Assembly: GCA_021824175.1 (NCBI GenBank)
Contig: JAKALP010000040.1
Span: 1-45,857, forward strand
From: Deltaproteobacteria bacterium
GTDB lineage: Bacteria; Desulfobacterota; Desulfobacteria; Desulfobacterales; Desulfosarcinaceae
Length of the DNA stretch: 45,857 nucleotides
Reading direction: 5' to 3'
The position numbers and the translations under genes were made by a program. The stretch's first letter is position 1. Each line of letters opens with the position of its first letter. This document shows, piece by piece, positions 16,489 through 27,399 of the stretch. The notes beneath the pieces were generated by a model, which was not told the DNA's origin, searched no databases, and saw only the letters and a list, made by a program, of their open reading frames with translations.

Positions 16489-18936
16489 ATGACCGATAAG
16501 ACAATAACACTGCCTGTCACCGGCATGAGCTGCGCCAATTGCGCGGCCACCATCGAACGCGTCCTGGGCAAACTCGACGGTGTGGCCAAGGCCCAGGTCA
16601 ATTTTGCCAGCGAGACGGCCGAAGTGGCCTATGACCCAACCCACGTCAGCCTCCAGGATCTGGTGCAGCGCATTCAAAAGAGCGGCTACGGCGTGCCCAC
16701 GGCCCAGGTGGAACTGCCGATCACCGGCATGACTTGCGTCAACTGCGCGGCCAATGTGGAGCGCGCCCTGAAGAAAAAGACCGTTGGCGTTATCGATGCC
16801 AGCGTTAACTTTGCTTCCGAACGGGCCGCCATCAGCTATCTGCCCGGCGCCATCGGTATGGAAGAGATCATCGCGGCCATTGAAAAGGCAGGGTACGGCG
16901 CCATCGCGCCGGCCGAAGGCGATGGGGCCGAAGATGTGGAGCAAAAGGCGCGCCAGGCCGAAATCCACGACCAGGCCCGCAAATTCATCGTGGGCCTGAT
17001 CTTTGCCCTGCCCCTCTTTGTCTTCAGCATGGCCCGGGACTTCGGCCTGCTGGGGCACTGGAGCCATGGCGCCTGGGTCAACTGGCTCTTCTTCGCCCTG
17101 GCCACGCCGGTGCAATTCTACACCGGATCGGATTACTACACCGGCGGTTATAAAAGCCTGCGCAACGGCAGCGCCAACATGGATGTGCTCATCGCCCTGG
17201 GCTCTTCGGTGGCCTATTTTTACTCCCTGGCGGTTTTGCTGCTGCCCGACCTGGGCAGCCATGTCTACTTTGAAACCTCGGCCGTGATCATCACCTTGAT
17301 CAAAGTGGGCAAACTGCTGGAAGCGCGCACCAAGGGCCAGACTGGCAACGCCATCCGCAAGCTCATCGGCCTGCAGCCCAAAACGGCCGTGATCATCGAA
17401 CAGGGTGAAGAGCGTGAAATCCCGCTGGCCCAGGTTCAAAAGGAGGCCGTGGTGGTGGTGCGGCCCGGCGAGCGCATTGCGGTGGATGGCGTGGTGCTGG
17501 AAGGAAACTCCGCGGTGGATGAATCCATGCTCAGCGGCGAGCCCCTTCCCGTGGATAAAAAACCGGGTGATGCCGTGGCGGCCGGAACCATCAACGGCCA
17601 GGGCCGGCTTAAATTCAAAGCGACCCGGGTGGGACGAGAAACCGCTCTGGCCCAGATCATCCGCCTGGTGCAGGCGGCCCAGGGAAGCAAAGCACCCATC
17701 CAGGCCCTGGCGGACCGCGTGGCCGCGGTCTTTGTGCCCGGCGTGATCCTGATCGCCGTGATCACTTTCATTGTCTGGTGGGCGCTGAGCGGTGATTTCG
17801 TGGCCGCCATGATCCGCCTGGTGGCCGTGCTAGTCATTGCCTGCCCGTGTGCCCTGGGACTGGCCACGCCCACGGCCATCATGGCGGGCACCGGCAAGGG
17901 CGCGGAGAAAGGGGTCTTGTTCAAAAAGGCCGAAGCCCTGGAAAAGGCCACCCGGATAGATGCCGTGGTGCTGGACAAAACCGGCACCATCACGGCTGGC
18001 AAACCCGCGGTGGTGGCGGTCCAACCCTTAAACAGCGCGGTATCTAACGCCGATGAATTGCTGCAATGGGCCGCCTCGGCCGAGCTGGGCTCCGAACATC
18101 CCCTGGGCAAGGCCATTGTGCGCGCGGCCCAAGAAAAAGAGCTGAGTCTGCATGATCCCGTGGAATTCATGGCCCACGGCGGGTTTGGTGTGGCGGCCGT
18201 GGTCCAGGGCAAACACGTGCGCGTGGGCCAGCCCAAGTGGTTTGACGGTCAAACCATCCACCTGGATCAAGGCCGGAACGAGATCGACCGGCTGCAGTCC
18301 CAGGGCGCCACGGCCATGGTGGTGGTCCTGGAAGACCAGGCCATTGGTCTGATCGCCGTGGCCGATCCCTTGAAAGATGATTCCAAGCAGGCGGTTGAGG
18401 CTCTGCACCAGCAACACCTGAAGGTGGTCATGCTCACGGGGGACAATCCCCAGACCGCCAGATCCATCGCGGCCCAGGTGGGCATTGACGAAGTATTTGC
18501 CGAAGTACGGCCCGAAGAGAAATCCATCAAAGTAAAAGAGATCCAGGCCCAGGGGCTGCAGGTGGCCATGGTGGGCGATGGCATCAACGATGCGCCGGCC
18601 CTGGCCCAGGCCGATGTGGGCATGGCCATCGGCACCGGCACCGACGTGGCCATCGAGAGCGCCGACGTGATTCTGGCCAGCGGCCGGTTGAGCGGCATTG
18701 CCAGGGCCATTGCCATCAGTCGCAATACTATGGCCACCATCCGCCAGAATCTCTTCCTGGCCTTTATCTATAACATCATCCTGATTCCCGTGGCTGCCGG
18801 CGTGCTGGCGCCAGCGGCCCAACTGCCCATCTTCCTGCGCCAGCTGCACCCCATTCTGGCCGCTCTGGCCATGGCCATGAGCAGTATTTCGGTGGTCTCC
18901 AACAGCCTGCGGCTCTATCGGGCCAAGGTGGAGTAA
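16489..18936 (+). CDS. copA: Cu+-exporting P-type ATPase (CopA)
   Basis: An 815-residue P1B-1 ATPase that pumps Cu+ out of the cytoplasm. ATG 16489 has GGAAGAGA just upstream, so the TTG 16474 extension is dropped. Two HMA domains carry GMSCANC (Cys15, Cys18) and GMTCVNC (Cys83, Cys86). The core has [10 protein letters not shown] (actuator), CPC at 452-454, DKTGTIT (phospho-Asp496), EHPLG and [16 protein letters not shown]. The copper-specific residues of the last helices are present: YN in FIYNIILIP and MxxSS in [12 protein letters not shown], typical of CopA. Length is normal. Separated from the Zn/Cd pump by an inverted repeat, it probably has its own promoter; no CueR-type site was found. 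Confidence 0.95.
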   Translation: MTDKTITLPVTGMSCANCAATIERVLGKLDGVAKAQVNFASETAEVAYDPTHVSLQDLVQRIQKSGYGVPTAQVELPITGMTCVNCAANVERALKKKTVGVIDASVNFASERAAISYLPGAIGMEEIIAAIEKAGYGAIAPAEGDGAEDVEQKARQAEIHDQARKFIVGLIFALPLFVFSMARDFGLLGHWSHGAWVNWLFFALATPVQFYTGSDYYTGGYKSLRNGSANMDVLIALGSSVAYFYSLAVLLLPDLGSHVYFETSAVIITLIKVGKLLEARTKGQTGNAIRKLIGLQPKTAVIIEQGEEREIPLAQVQKEAVVVVRPGERIAVDGVVLEGNSAVDESMLSGEPLPVDKKPGDAVAAGTINGQGRLKFKATRVGRETALAQIIRLVQAAQGSKAPIQALADRVAAVFVPGVILIAVITFIVWWALSGDFVAAMIRLVAVLVIACPCALGLATPTAIMAGTGKGAEKGVLFKKAEALEKATRIDAVVLDKTGTITAGKPAVVAVQPLNSAVSNADELLQWAASAELGSEHPLGKAIVRAAQEKELSLHDPVEFMAHGGFGVAAVVQGKHVRVGQPKWFDGQTIHLDQGRNEIDRLQSQGATAMVVVLEDQAIGLIAVADPLKDDSKQAVEALHQQHLKVVMLTGDNPQTARSIAAQVGIDEVFAEVRPEEKSIKVKEIQAQGLQVAMVGDGINDAPALAQADVGMAIGTGTDVAIESADVILASGRLSGIARAIAISRNTMATIRQNLFLAFIYNIILIPVAAGVLAPAAQLPIFLRQLHPILAALAMAMSSISVVSNSLRLYRAKVE

Positions 18937-18978
18937 ATTGCTGAGGGTTCGGCGTGTTTTTCGTTCAATGGCCCGTCA

Positions 18979-19048
18979 ATCCCGCGAAGAAGGGAACCCA
19001 GCACAGGATGCTTTCACACTGGATGCCCGCCTGTGCGGGCATGACGGA
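18979..19048. repeat. Intergenic repeat with TGCCCGC hairpin
   Basis: TGCCCGC (19024-19030) and GCGGGCA (19035-19041) form a tight stem, preceded by the segment AATCCCGCGAAGAAGGGAACCC and followed by TGACGG. This CTGGATGCCCGC/GCGGGCATGACG form resembles short intergenic repeats common in proteobacteria. It lies just after copA and could help end its transcript. Confidence 0.5.
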
Positions 19049-19101
19049 AGCAAATCCTCGATACCTGTAATAACCAGCACTCCCTGATTCTGATTGCTAC
19101 T

Positions 19102-19171
19102 CATCCGTGCCATCCGTGTCATCCGTGGTAAAAAAATTGACCACGGATGACACGGATGACACGGATGGCAC
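19102..19171. repeat. Perfect-arm inverted repeat of ATCCGTGTC units
   Basis: The left arm repeats ATCCGTGNC units (about 19102-19129). The right arm (about 19140-19171) repeats CACGGATGA four times. The loop is AAAAAAATTG. It sits between the convergent copA and sensor-kinase genes, so it can work as a terminator for both directions; the A/T run in the loop is not a classical U-tract. Confidence 0.65.
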
Positions 19172-19192
19172 TGATAGAATGCTCGGAAGTAT

Positions 19193-21148
<1,956 letters not shown>

Positions 21149-21330
21149 GGGTGACACCTCGGTTTTGCAAATCTTCCGACAGGTACCTAATGCAAAAAGC
21201 AGGCAATTGCCGCTTTCAACCTAGATTCAATACTTAAGGGGGTTTTCAAACGACGGAACGCTGTAGAATTTGCAGTTGATGGAGCGCTGCGCTTTGCGGG
21301 TTGTAAAAACTGCTGACACGCAAGGTGATT

Positions 21331-23442
21331 TTAAATCTTGAAGCGCCCCACCATGGCTTTAAGCTCGTCGGCCAGTTGAATCATCTGCTGGGCCCTGGAG
21401 CTGACGGCGGCGGCCTGATTGGACATGCCGTCGGCGGCGGCATTGATGTCGGTGATCTCCTGGGAGATCTTGTGGGCGGAAGTATTGCTGTTGGCCGTGT
21501 CTTGATTGATCGTCTCGATGCCGCCCGCGGTCCGGACCAGGTTGCCGGCAATGTCCTTGGTGGTGGCGGATTGTTCCTCCACGGCGGCGGCAATGGAGGC
21601 CACCACCTCGTTGACCTGGTGGATGATTTTGAGGATATCGTCGCTGTCGGCCAGCGCTTCCTTGCTGACCCCTTGAATGCCCTCGATTTTTTCTTTGATA
21701 TCCAAGGTGGCGCCCGCGGTCTGCTTGGCCAGCTCTTTGATTTCATTGGCCACCACGGCAAAGCCCTTGCCCGCCTCACCGGCCCGGGCCGCTTCGATGG
21801 TGGCATTCAAGGCCAGCAGGTTGGTCTGTTCGGAGATGTTGGTGATCAGCTCGGTCACCTTGGAGATGTCCTGGGCCGCGCCGCCCAAATGCCCAAGCCG
21901 CTCGGCGCTATGGCTGACTTTGGAAACCGCGTCGATGGTGATCTGGCGCGCGGTTTCCGAATTTTGGGCAATGGCATGGATCGTCGTGGTCATGCCCTCC
22001 ACGGCGTCGGCCACCATATGCACATTGGCCGCGGTTTTGGCCATGGCCCCGGCCACCGTGGAAATCGCGGCGCTCATGGCCTGGGCCGAGTCCGCCACAT
22101 TGTTCATGTTGGTGGAAATCCGGCCGCTGCCGCCCGACATTTGGTCCGAAAGTGCGCAGAACTCCCCAACGGATGCGTCTATGGTCTGAGCCTTGCCGGC
22201 AATATCGCGCATCATGATTTGCAATTTTTCGATAAAAGCGTTGAACCAGTGGGCCAGTTCGCCCACCTCGTCCTGGGTTTTGATGTTGAGCCGGGAAGTC
22301 AAATCCCCTTCACCCTGGGCAATGTCCCTGAGCCGGGCCACCACCAGCAACATGGGCCCGATCAGTTTTTTGGTAAAGAAAGCGGTCACCGGCCACACCA
22401 AAATCAGACAGGCCAATGAAACCAGGCAAAGCAGCCGGATCATCTGAAAGGTATAGGCCCGGACCGTTTGTTTGGATTCCAGAACCGTCAGCATGGCGAT
22501 CTGCTCGATGCCGGAAAATAACGGCAACCCGCCCTGGAAAAAGGCGCCCGAAGCCAGCGCGATGTCATTGTGCAGCACGGCCTGGTCGGCCAGACCATTG
22601 TTCGTGACGGCTTTGGATTGCGGCTCGATCAACTGGCCATACTCCGGCAGCGTTCCAACGTTGAGACGCCCCTGGCTGAAAATATTGACCTGCATCTCGG
22701 TCAGCCGGGCCATGCGCTCGATGAATGGGGTGTCCAGACTTCGCACGGCCATGGCGAAACCGAACTGTTTCTTTTCAATATTGCCGGTCTCGCTGTTGAT
22801 CTGGTCGCCCATCACGGGCGCAAAGGAGATCAAACAGATGCGGCCGCCAATGGAATCGAACCTGACCCGCTCCTGATCCGGCGCCGGGGTTTTGAATTTA
22901 AGGTTGAGGGGCAAGTTGCCCAGATCCTTGGTCTCCGTATAGGTCAGCTTTTCGATGGCCTGATCCGGCGCGATTTCGCCCTTTTTATAGGTCCCCGTTG
23001 CACGGTCCTGGGAAAAGGCCACCAAATGGCTGCCGGCCTCGCCAAAGATCGCAAACGCCACCACATCGCCCTCATTGTCGTACACCGCGGCTTGCCAGAG
23101 CCGGCCGGCGCTGCCGATGTGGTAGAGGTCGACCCCGATCTCGCGATGCACATTTTCGGTCATATCGTTGCCGGCCATGCGCTTGTATTTGGTCAGCAAC
23201 TTGACCTTGGAGCCCATGGTGTTGATGGTGGCCATCTGGCGGGCGTCCGCCTGCAGTTTGGCCTGCATCCCCAGCAGCTCTTGGCGCACGATGTTGATGG
23301 ATTTGGTGAGATTCCGGTTGGATGCATCGCGAAACTGCCGATTGAGCACCAGGGTGACCATCACCGTGGATACCACCATGACCAGCACCACCATGGCCAG
23401 CAACCCCAGAGTGATTTTGCTCTTGAGCTTCCAGGAATTCAT
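21331..23442 (-). CDS. Methyl-accepting chemotaxis protein
   Basis: A 703-residue chemoreceptor. ATG 23442 (MNSWKLKSKITLG) is chosen: an in-frame extension to 23526 would read through the palindromic repeat at 23481 and adds no domain. Membrane helix 1 (ITLGLLAMVVLVMVVSTVMV) and helix 2 (LLCLVSLACLILVWPVTAFF, about 365-385) flank a large periplasmic Cache-type sensor. HAMP follows (IGPMLLVVARLRDIAQGEGDLTSRL as a discontinuous match). The signalling hairpin tip is SEQTNLLALNATIEAARAGE with the conserved Glu/Arg contacts for CheW/CheA. It ends in GRFKI with no CheR-binding pentapeptide. The ligand is unknown. No other chemotaxis gene is in the window. Confidence 0.92.
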   Translation of the reverse strand: MNSWKLKSKITLGLLAMVVLVMVVSTVMVTLVLNRQFRDASNRNLTKSINIVRQELLGMQAKLQADARQMATINTMGSKVKLLTKYKRMAGNDMTENVHREIGVDLYHIGSAGRLWQAAVYDNEGDVVAFAIFGEAGSHLVAFSQDRATGTYKKGEIAPDQAIEKLTYTETKDLGNLPLNLKFKTPAPDQERVRFDSIGGRICLISFAPVMGDQINSETGNIEKKQFGFAMAVRSLDTPFIERMARLTEMQVNIFSQGRLNVGTLPEYGQLIEPQSKAVTNNGLADQAVLHNDIALASGAFFQGGLPLFSGIEQIAMLTVLESKQTVRAYTFQMIRLLCLVSLACLILVWPVTAFFTKKLIGPMLLVVARLRDIAQGEGDLTSRLNIKTQDEVGELAHWFNAFIEKLQIMMRDIAGKAQTIDASVGEFCALSDQMSGGSGRISTNMNNVADSAQAMSAAISTVAGAMAKTAANVHMVADAVEGMTTTIHAIAQNSETARQITIDAVSKVSHSAERLGHLGGAAQDISKVTELITNISEQTNLLALNATIEAARAGEAGKGFAVVANEIKELAKQTAGATLDIKEKIEGIQGVSKEALADSDDILKIIHQVNEVVASIAAAVEEQSATTKDIAGNLVRTAGGIETINQDTANSNTSAHKISQEITDINAAADGMSNQAAAVSSRAQQMIQLADELKAMVGRFKI

Positions 23443-23480
23443 GAAAATGATATCGGTTAGGCTGTGGCAAACTTTAACGT

Positions 23481-23617
23481 GCGTGGAGGAAAAGCCCCTA
23501 TTTTCCCAATTTCGGCGTTGGGGCAAAATTTTAATCCTCGAAATACTTCGAGTATTCCCGCGGTTAAAATTTTACCTCCGCCTTGAACTTGGAAAAATAG
23601 GGGCTTTTCCTCCACGC
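23481..23617. repeat. Dispersed palindromic repeat (TCCTCGAAATACT family), full copy
   Basis: GCGTGGAGGAAAAGCCCC from 23481 pairs with GGGGCTTTTCCTCCACGC ending at 23617. Inside, AAAATTTTAATCCTCGAAA and GCGGTTAAAATTTTACC form a second nested palindrome around TACTTCGAGTA. The inner part is shared with the repeat at 30126-30270. It lies just after glgB (stop 23637) and before the chemoreceptor start on the same strand, a likely transcription end point for the glycogen operon. Confidence 0.75.
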
Positions 23618-23636
23618 TCTTTTATTGAGTTCGCTC

Positions 23637-25661
23637 TCAACCACGTGATGGCCCCAGCACCAGGGCCGCCCGGCTGGGCAGATAGAGGCTGAGGCGATGG
23701 GAGGGGTGGTGCGGTTCGGCCGTTGGCAGGGTGAGGTGCGCCAGATCGCGGTCAATGCGGTTGTGTCCGCCAAATTCGGGCGCGTCGGAATCCAGCAGGA
23801 TCGCGTATTTTCCGGGCGCGGCTGAAAATTGATAATCGGCAAAGGATTGGGTGGGATGGAAATTGAAGGCCCAGACCAGTCCCGCGCGTTCGAAGATCAA
23901 AATCTTGTCATCATTATGCTCCCAAATGTGATGGGGCTGGGCCGAGAGCACTTCGTGCTTACGCGCTAAAGCGATCATGGCCTGGTCAAAGCGGTTCAAT
24001 TGCTGGTAGCGCAGGCGGGCGTTATCCACCAAAGACCACTGGCGCCGGGCGTAATGATAAGACCAGTTGTTACCCTGGCGGGGAAAATCGATCCATTCGG
24101 GATGGCCGAACTCATTGCCCATGAAGTTGAGATAGCCATTGCCGGCCGTGGCCAGGGTGATGAGGCGAATCATCTTGTGCAGGGCCATGCCGCGATCCAC
24201 CCGTAAATTGGGATCGTCGATGTTCATGTGATGATACATCTCGGCATCGATCATGCGGAAGATCAAGGTTTTGTCGCCCACCAGGGCCTGGTCATGGGAC
24301 TCGGTATAGGAGATGGTCTTCTCGTCGTGGCGCCGGTTGTTGAGCTCGAACCACAACCCGCCCATATGCCAATCCTCATCGCGGGTGTCCTTGGTGAGTT
24401 TGATCCAGTAGTCGGGCACGCCCATGGCAAAGCGATAATCAAAGCCGATGCCGCCCTCGCGCCAGGGCCGGGCCAGGCCGGGCATGCCGCTGACATCCTC
24501 GGCAATGGTCAAGGCATCGGGCCGCACCGCGTGAATCAGCTGATTGGCCAGCGCCAGGTAGCACAAGGCATCTTCATCCACGTTACCGGAGAAGTAATCG
24601 TCATAGGAAGTAAATGCTTTTTCCAGGCCGTGATCCAGGTAAAGCATGCTGGTGATGCCGTCAAAGCGAAAGCCGTCCACGCGGAACTCATCGAGCCAGT
24701 ACCGGCAGTTGGAGAGCAGGAAATGCAGCACCTGGGGTTTGGCATAGTCAAACAGCCGCGAATCCCAGGCGTGATGGCGGCCCCGACCACCCACATGGAA
24801 GAATTGGTATTCGCTGCCGTCAAAGCGGCTGATGCCCTCGACTTCATTGTTGACCGCATGGGAGTGCACCAGATCAATAAGCACGCGCAGACCGGCGGCG
24901 TGGGCCGCGTCGACCAGCGCTTTGAAGTCTTCGGGCGGGCCAAAACGTGACGAGGCCGCGAAGAAATTGGACACATGATAGCCGAAACTGCCGTAATACG
25001 GGTGCTCGGGAATGGCCATGATCTGTAAGGTGTTGTAACCGGAAACAATCACCCTGGGCAAGACATTGGCCGTGAACTCGGCATAGGTACCGACCCTTCC
25101 CTCTTCCTGGGCCATGCCGATGTGGACCTCGTAGATCAGGGGCGCGCCTTTGGGCGCTTTGAATTTCTCCACCCGCCATTGGTAGGGTGTATCCGGTCGC
25201 CACACCTGGGCGTTGAAGATCAATGTCGCGGGGTCCTGGACCACCCGCCGGGCCCAGGCCGGAATGCGGTCGCCGCTGCCGTCGGGCCACTGCACATGCA
25301 GACGGTAGAGGTCGCCGTGCTTTATTTGCTTGGCGGACAGGCGGATCTCCCAGGTGCCGTTGTTGTCGAGGCGCTTGAGGGCCCAGCGCTCTTCTATCCG
25401 CCAGCCGCTGAATTCTCCAACCAGATAAACGGCCGTGGCGTTGGGCGCCCACTCCCGCAGCACCCATTCGGCGTCGCGGAAATGCAGGCCGTAGTATTCG
25501 TGCCCGGAAGCAAAGTCACCCAGGCTGCGGCTTTTGGAAATCAGTTGTCGGGCCGTCTTGGATATTAGCTCAATGCGCCGCGCAACCACTTCTTTATGCG
25601 ATTCCAAATAAGGATCAGAGGAGAGAAATCGCTCCAGGCGCTGGTGATCTTGTTTGTTCAT
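23637..25661 (-). CDS. glgB: 1,4-alpha-glucan branching enzyme (GH13, eukaryote-like type)
   Basis: Makes alpha-1,6 branches in glycogen. The 674-residue protein has a CBM48 domain (about 55-155, EWVLREWAPNATAVYLVGEFSGW) and a GH13 barrel with the region DLVHSHAVNN, nucleophile Asp334 in GFRFDGITSMLY, acid/base Glu388 in TIAEDVSGMP, and His456-Asp457 in YTESHDQA. The sequence GFRFDGITSMLYLDHG and the lack of the long bacterial N-terminal domain place it near the eukaryotic-type branching enzymes (GH13_8) rather than the E. coli type. The ribosome site before ATG 25661 is weak. It follows glgA on the same strand, with an inverted repeat between them. Confidence 0.93.
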   Translation of the reverse strand: MNKQDHQRLERFLSSDPYLESHKEVVARRIELISKTARQLISKSRSLGDFASGHEYYGLHFRDAEWVLREWAPNATAVYLVGEFSGWRIEERWALKRLDNNGTWEIRLSAKQIKHGDLYRLHVQWPDGSGDRIPAWARRVVQDPATLIFNAQVWRPDTPYQWRVEKFKAPKGAPLIYEVHIGMAQEEGRVGTYAEFTANVLPRVIVSGYNTLQIMAIPEHPYYGSFGYHVSNFFAASSRFGPPEDFKALVDAAHAAGLRVLIDLVHSHAVNNEVEGISRFDGSEYQFFHVGGRGRHHAWDSRLFDYAKPQVLHFLLSNCRYWLDEFRVDGFRFDGITSMLYLDHGLEKAFTSYDDYFSGNVDEDALCYLALANQLIHAVRPDALTIAEDVSGMPGLARPWREGGIGFDYRFAMGVPDYWIKLTKDTRDEDWHMGGLWFELNNRRHDEKTISYTESHDQALVGDKTLIFRMIDAEMYHHMNIDDPNLRVDRGMALHKMIRLITLATAGNGYLNFMGNEFGHPEWIDFPRQGNNWSYHYARRQWSLVDNARLRYQQLNRFDQAMIALARKHEVLSAQPHHIWEHNDDKILIFERAGLVWAFNFHPTQSFADYQFSAAPGKYAILLDSDAPEFGGHNRIDRDLAHLTLPTAEPHHPSHRLSLYLPSRAALVLGPSRG

Positions 25662-25683
25662 AATGAAATTCCGTCAGATGTAT

Positions 25684-25782
25684 TTCAACGCAGAGGCGCA
25701 GAGGACGCTGAGAAACGCAGAGGAATCATTTTTTTCTCTAACCCTCTGCGACTCTCCGCGCCCTCTGCGCCTCTGCGTTGAA
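25684..25782. repeat. Inverted repeat, CAGAGGCGCAGAG family (copy 2)
   Basis: Perfect 21-base arms: 25684-25704 (beginning TTCAACGCAGAGG) and 25762-25782 (ending CTCTGCGTTGAA), with additional weaker pairing inside. It is the same family as 8294-8406. It lies between glgA and glgB, so it may reduce read-through from glgA into glgB. Confidence 0.75.
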
Positions 25783-25813
25783 TACACCCATCTACAAAAC
25801 TACTATCCATCTC

Positions 25814-27331
25814 CTACGGCAAGAGCGGCCGCTCGAGCATTTTTTCATACAAATCGATATAACTGCGGGCATTCACTGCATGGGTGAAAGTCTCCAAAGC
25901 CTGCCGCATGATACGGGCCACCTGTCGCTCTTTGACTTCCGCCGGCAATGCGTAATACTCCATGGCCTGATCGATGGCCCACATCAAACCATTGGAATCG
26001 TAGATGTCGAAGAGAAAACCACTGCCTGCGTCACGGCTCGGATCCAACGGCAAAACCGTGTCGTATATTCCACCGGTGTTGTGGGCCACGGGCAACGCAC
26101 CGTAGATTTGCGCGATCATCTGGGGCAGGCCGCAGGGTTCGAACAACGAGGGCATCAAGATGAAATCCGATGCGCCATAGGCCAGGTGTTCCAGATGTTC
26201 GCTGAAATCGCACACCGCCACGCGCTCGTGAAACTGGTGGTGATTGACGATGTTACGGAATACATGCTGGTAAGGGCCATCGGCCACGAAGACCACCTGC
26301 AGGTTCTTGCTCCAGTATTTTGAGACGAGGTGATAGAAAATATCGGCCAACAGCTGGCACCCTTTTTGGACCGGGTCCAGGCGTGACGGCCACAGGAACA
26401 TGGGGGCCTTCTCATCTTCAACCAGTCCGAGCAATTTTTGCAGGGCCCGCTTGTTGTGGCGTTTGCTGGCCCGATGTTTGTCCGGCCCATAGGTTTTGGT
26501 GAGCAAGCCGTCCTTGGCGGGATTGAAACCCGGATCGGGCGCGTTGAGCACGCCCGCGGCGCAGCCGGCGTTGACCTTGTTGATCAGTTCCCGGCGCAGA
26601 TGGCCCTCTACAAAATCGTGCCGGCCTTGGACGATCTCATCCAGAAAATGCTGACTGACCGTATTGACGAAGTGTGAGGCGAATACGCCACTGACCAAAA
26701 AGTCCACGGGGATATTGCTCCGGGCCGCCTCGTAACTTTCAGCATAATCGGTGTAGTAAAGATGATCCCAGAAATAGGCCGCGTCGATGCCGCGATCTTC
26801 AATGTGGGCCAGAGTGGTCTTGACGGTATGAATGTTGTGGATCGTAAAGAGGCAGGGCACCCCCATCTCGCGCGCCACCGGAGGGATCAGACCGGTCATC
26901 CAGTCGTTGCAGTGGATCAGATCCGGCCGTACCCGGGGGATGATATTGTTGATCACTTCGCGCTGGAACGCCAGAGCGATGTGGACATTTTCACCGCCAT
27001 AATTGGAGTACACGCGGTTGAGGTAGAAAAAGGCGCGGTCTTCGGCCAGGTGCACGCGGTCGTTGGGCATGACGCGGCGCAGCGTGCGCCGCTCCTTGCG
27101 CAGAAATGGCGCCAATCGATCTTCAAATATGGCGCGGTAGTCGGGCAGGGCCACATGCACGTCAGCGCCTTGCTCAAATAAGGCGCTGACCAACGCGGCC
27201 GACACATCGGCCAGACCGCCGGCCTTGGCAGTCAAAGTATTGGCCAGGCTGCCCATGCGATCGGGAAGATAGGTGACTTCGGGGGTGACGATCAGTACGC
27301 GTGGTTTTTTCTTCCGCTGTTTAAGTGCCAT
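25814..27331 (-). CDS. glgA: Glycogen/starch synthase, GT5 (GlgA-like, copy 1)
   Basis: Transfers glucose from a nucleotide sugar to the growing alpha-1,4-glucan. A 505-residue GT-B enzyme: the N-terminal Rossmann half starts VLIVTPEVTYLP with the donor-loop motif KAGGLADVSAAL (residues about 36-47), HCNDWMTGLIP and FTIHNIHT; the C-terminal half has WPSRLDPVQKG and YGASDFILMPSLFEPCGLPQ, holding the conserved acidic residue, then HNTGGIYDTV. The usual KTGGL is KAGGL here. The donor may be ADP- or UDP-glucose: no glgC lies in the window while galU does. It is placed between the phosphorylase and branching enzyme genes on the same strand. Confidence 0.9.
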   Translation of the reverse strand: MALKQRKKKPRVLIVTPEVTYLPDRMGSLANTLTAKAGGLADVSAALVSALFEQGADVHVALPDYRAIFEDRLAPFLRKERRTLRRVMPNDRVHLAEDRAFFYLNRVYSNYGGENVHIALAFQREVINNIIPRVRPDLIHCNDWMTGLIPPVAREMGVPCLFTIHNIHTVKTTLAHIEDRGIDAAYFWDHLYYTDYAESYEAARSNIPVDFLVSGVFASHFVNTVSQHFLDEIVQGRHDFVEGHLRRELINKVNAGCAAGVLNAPDPGFNPAKDGLLTKTYGPDKHRASKRHNKRALQKLLGLVEDEKAPMFLWPSRLDPVQKGCQLLADIFYHLVSKYWSKNLQVVFVADGPYQHVFRNIVNHHQFHERVAVCDFSEHLEHLAYGASDFILMPSLFEPCGLPQMIAQIYGALPVAHNTGGIYDTVLPLDPSRDAGSGFLFDIYDSNGLMWAIDQAMEYYALPAEVKERQVARIMRQALETFTHAVNARSYIDLYEKMLERPLLP

Positions 27332-27399
27332 TCGATATTCTACCTTCCTACTTGAACCTTTTACTTTCTACCATTTCCCTTTTACTTTGCTCCACCCAT

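Noticed and set aside
23443-23526. 28-residue N-terminal extension of the chemoreceptor
   Set aside because: It runs into the palindromic repeat and precedes a normal positively charged N-terminus plus membrane helix starting at 23442.
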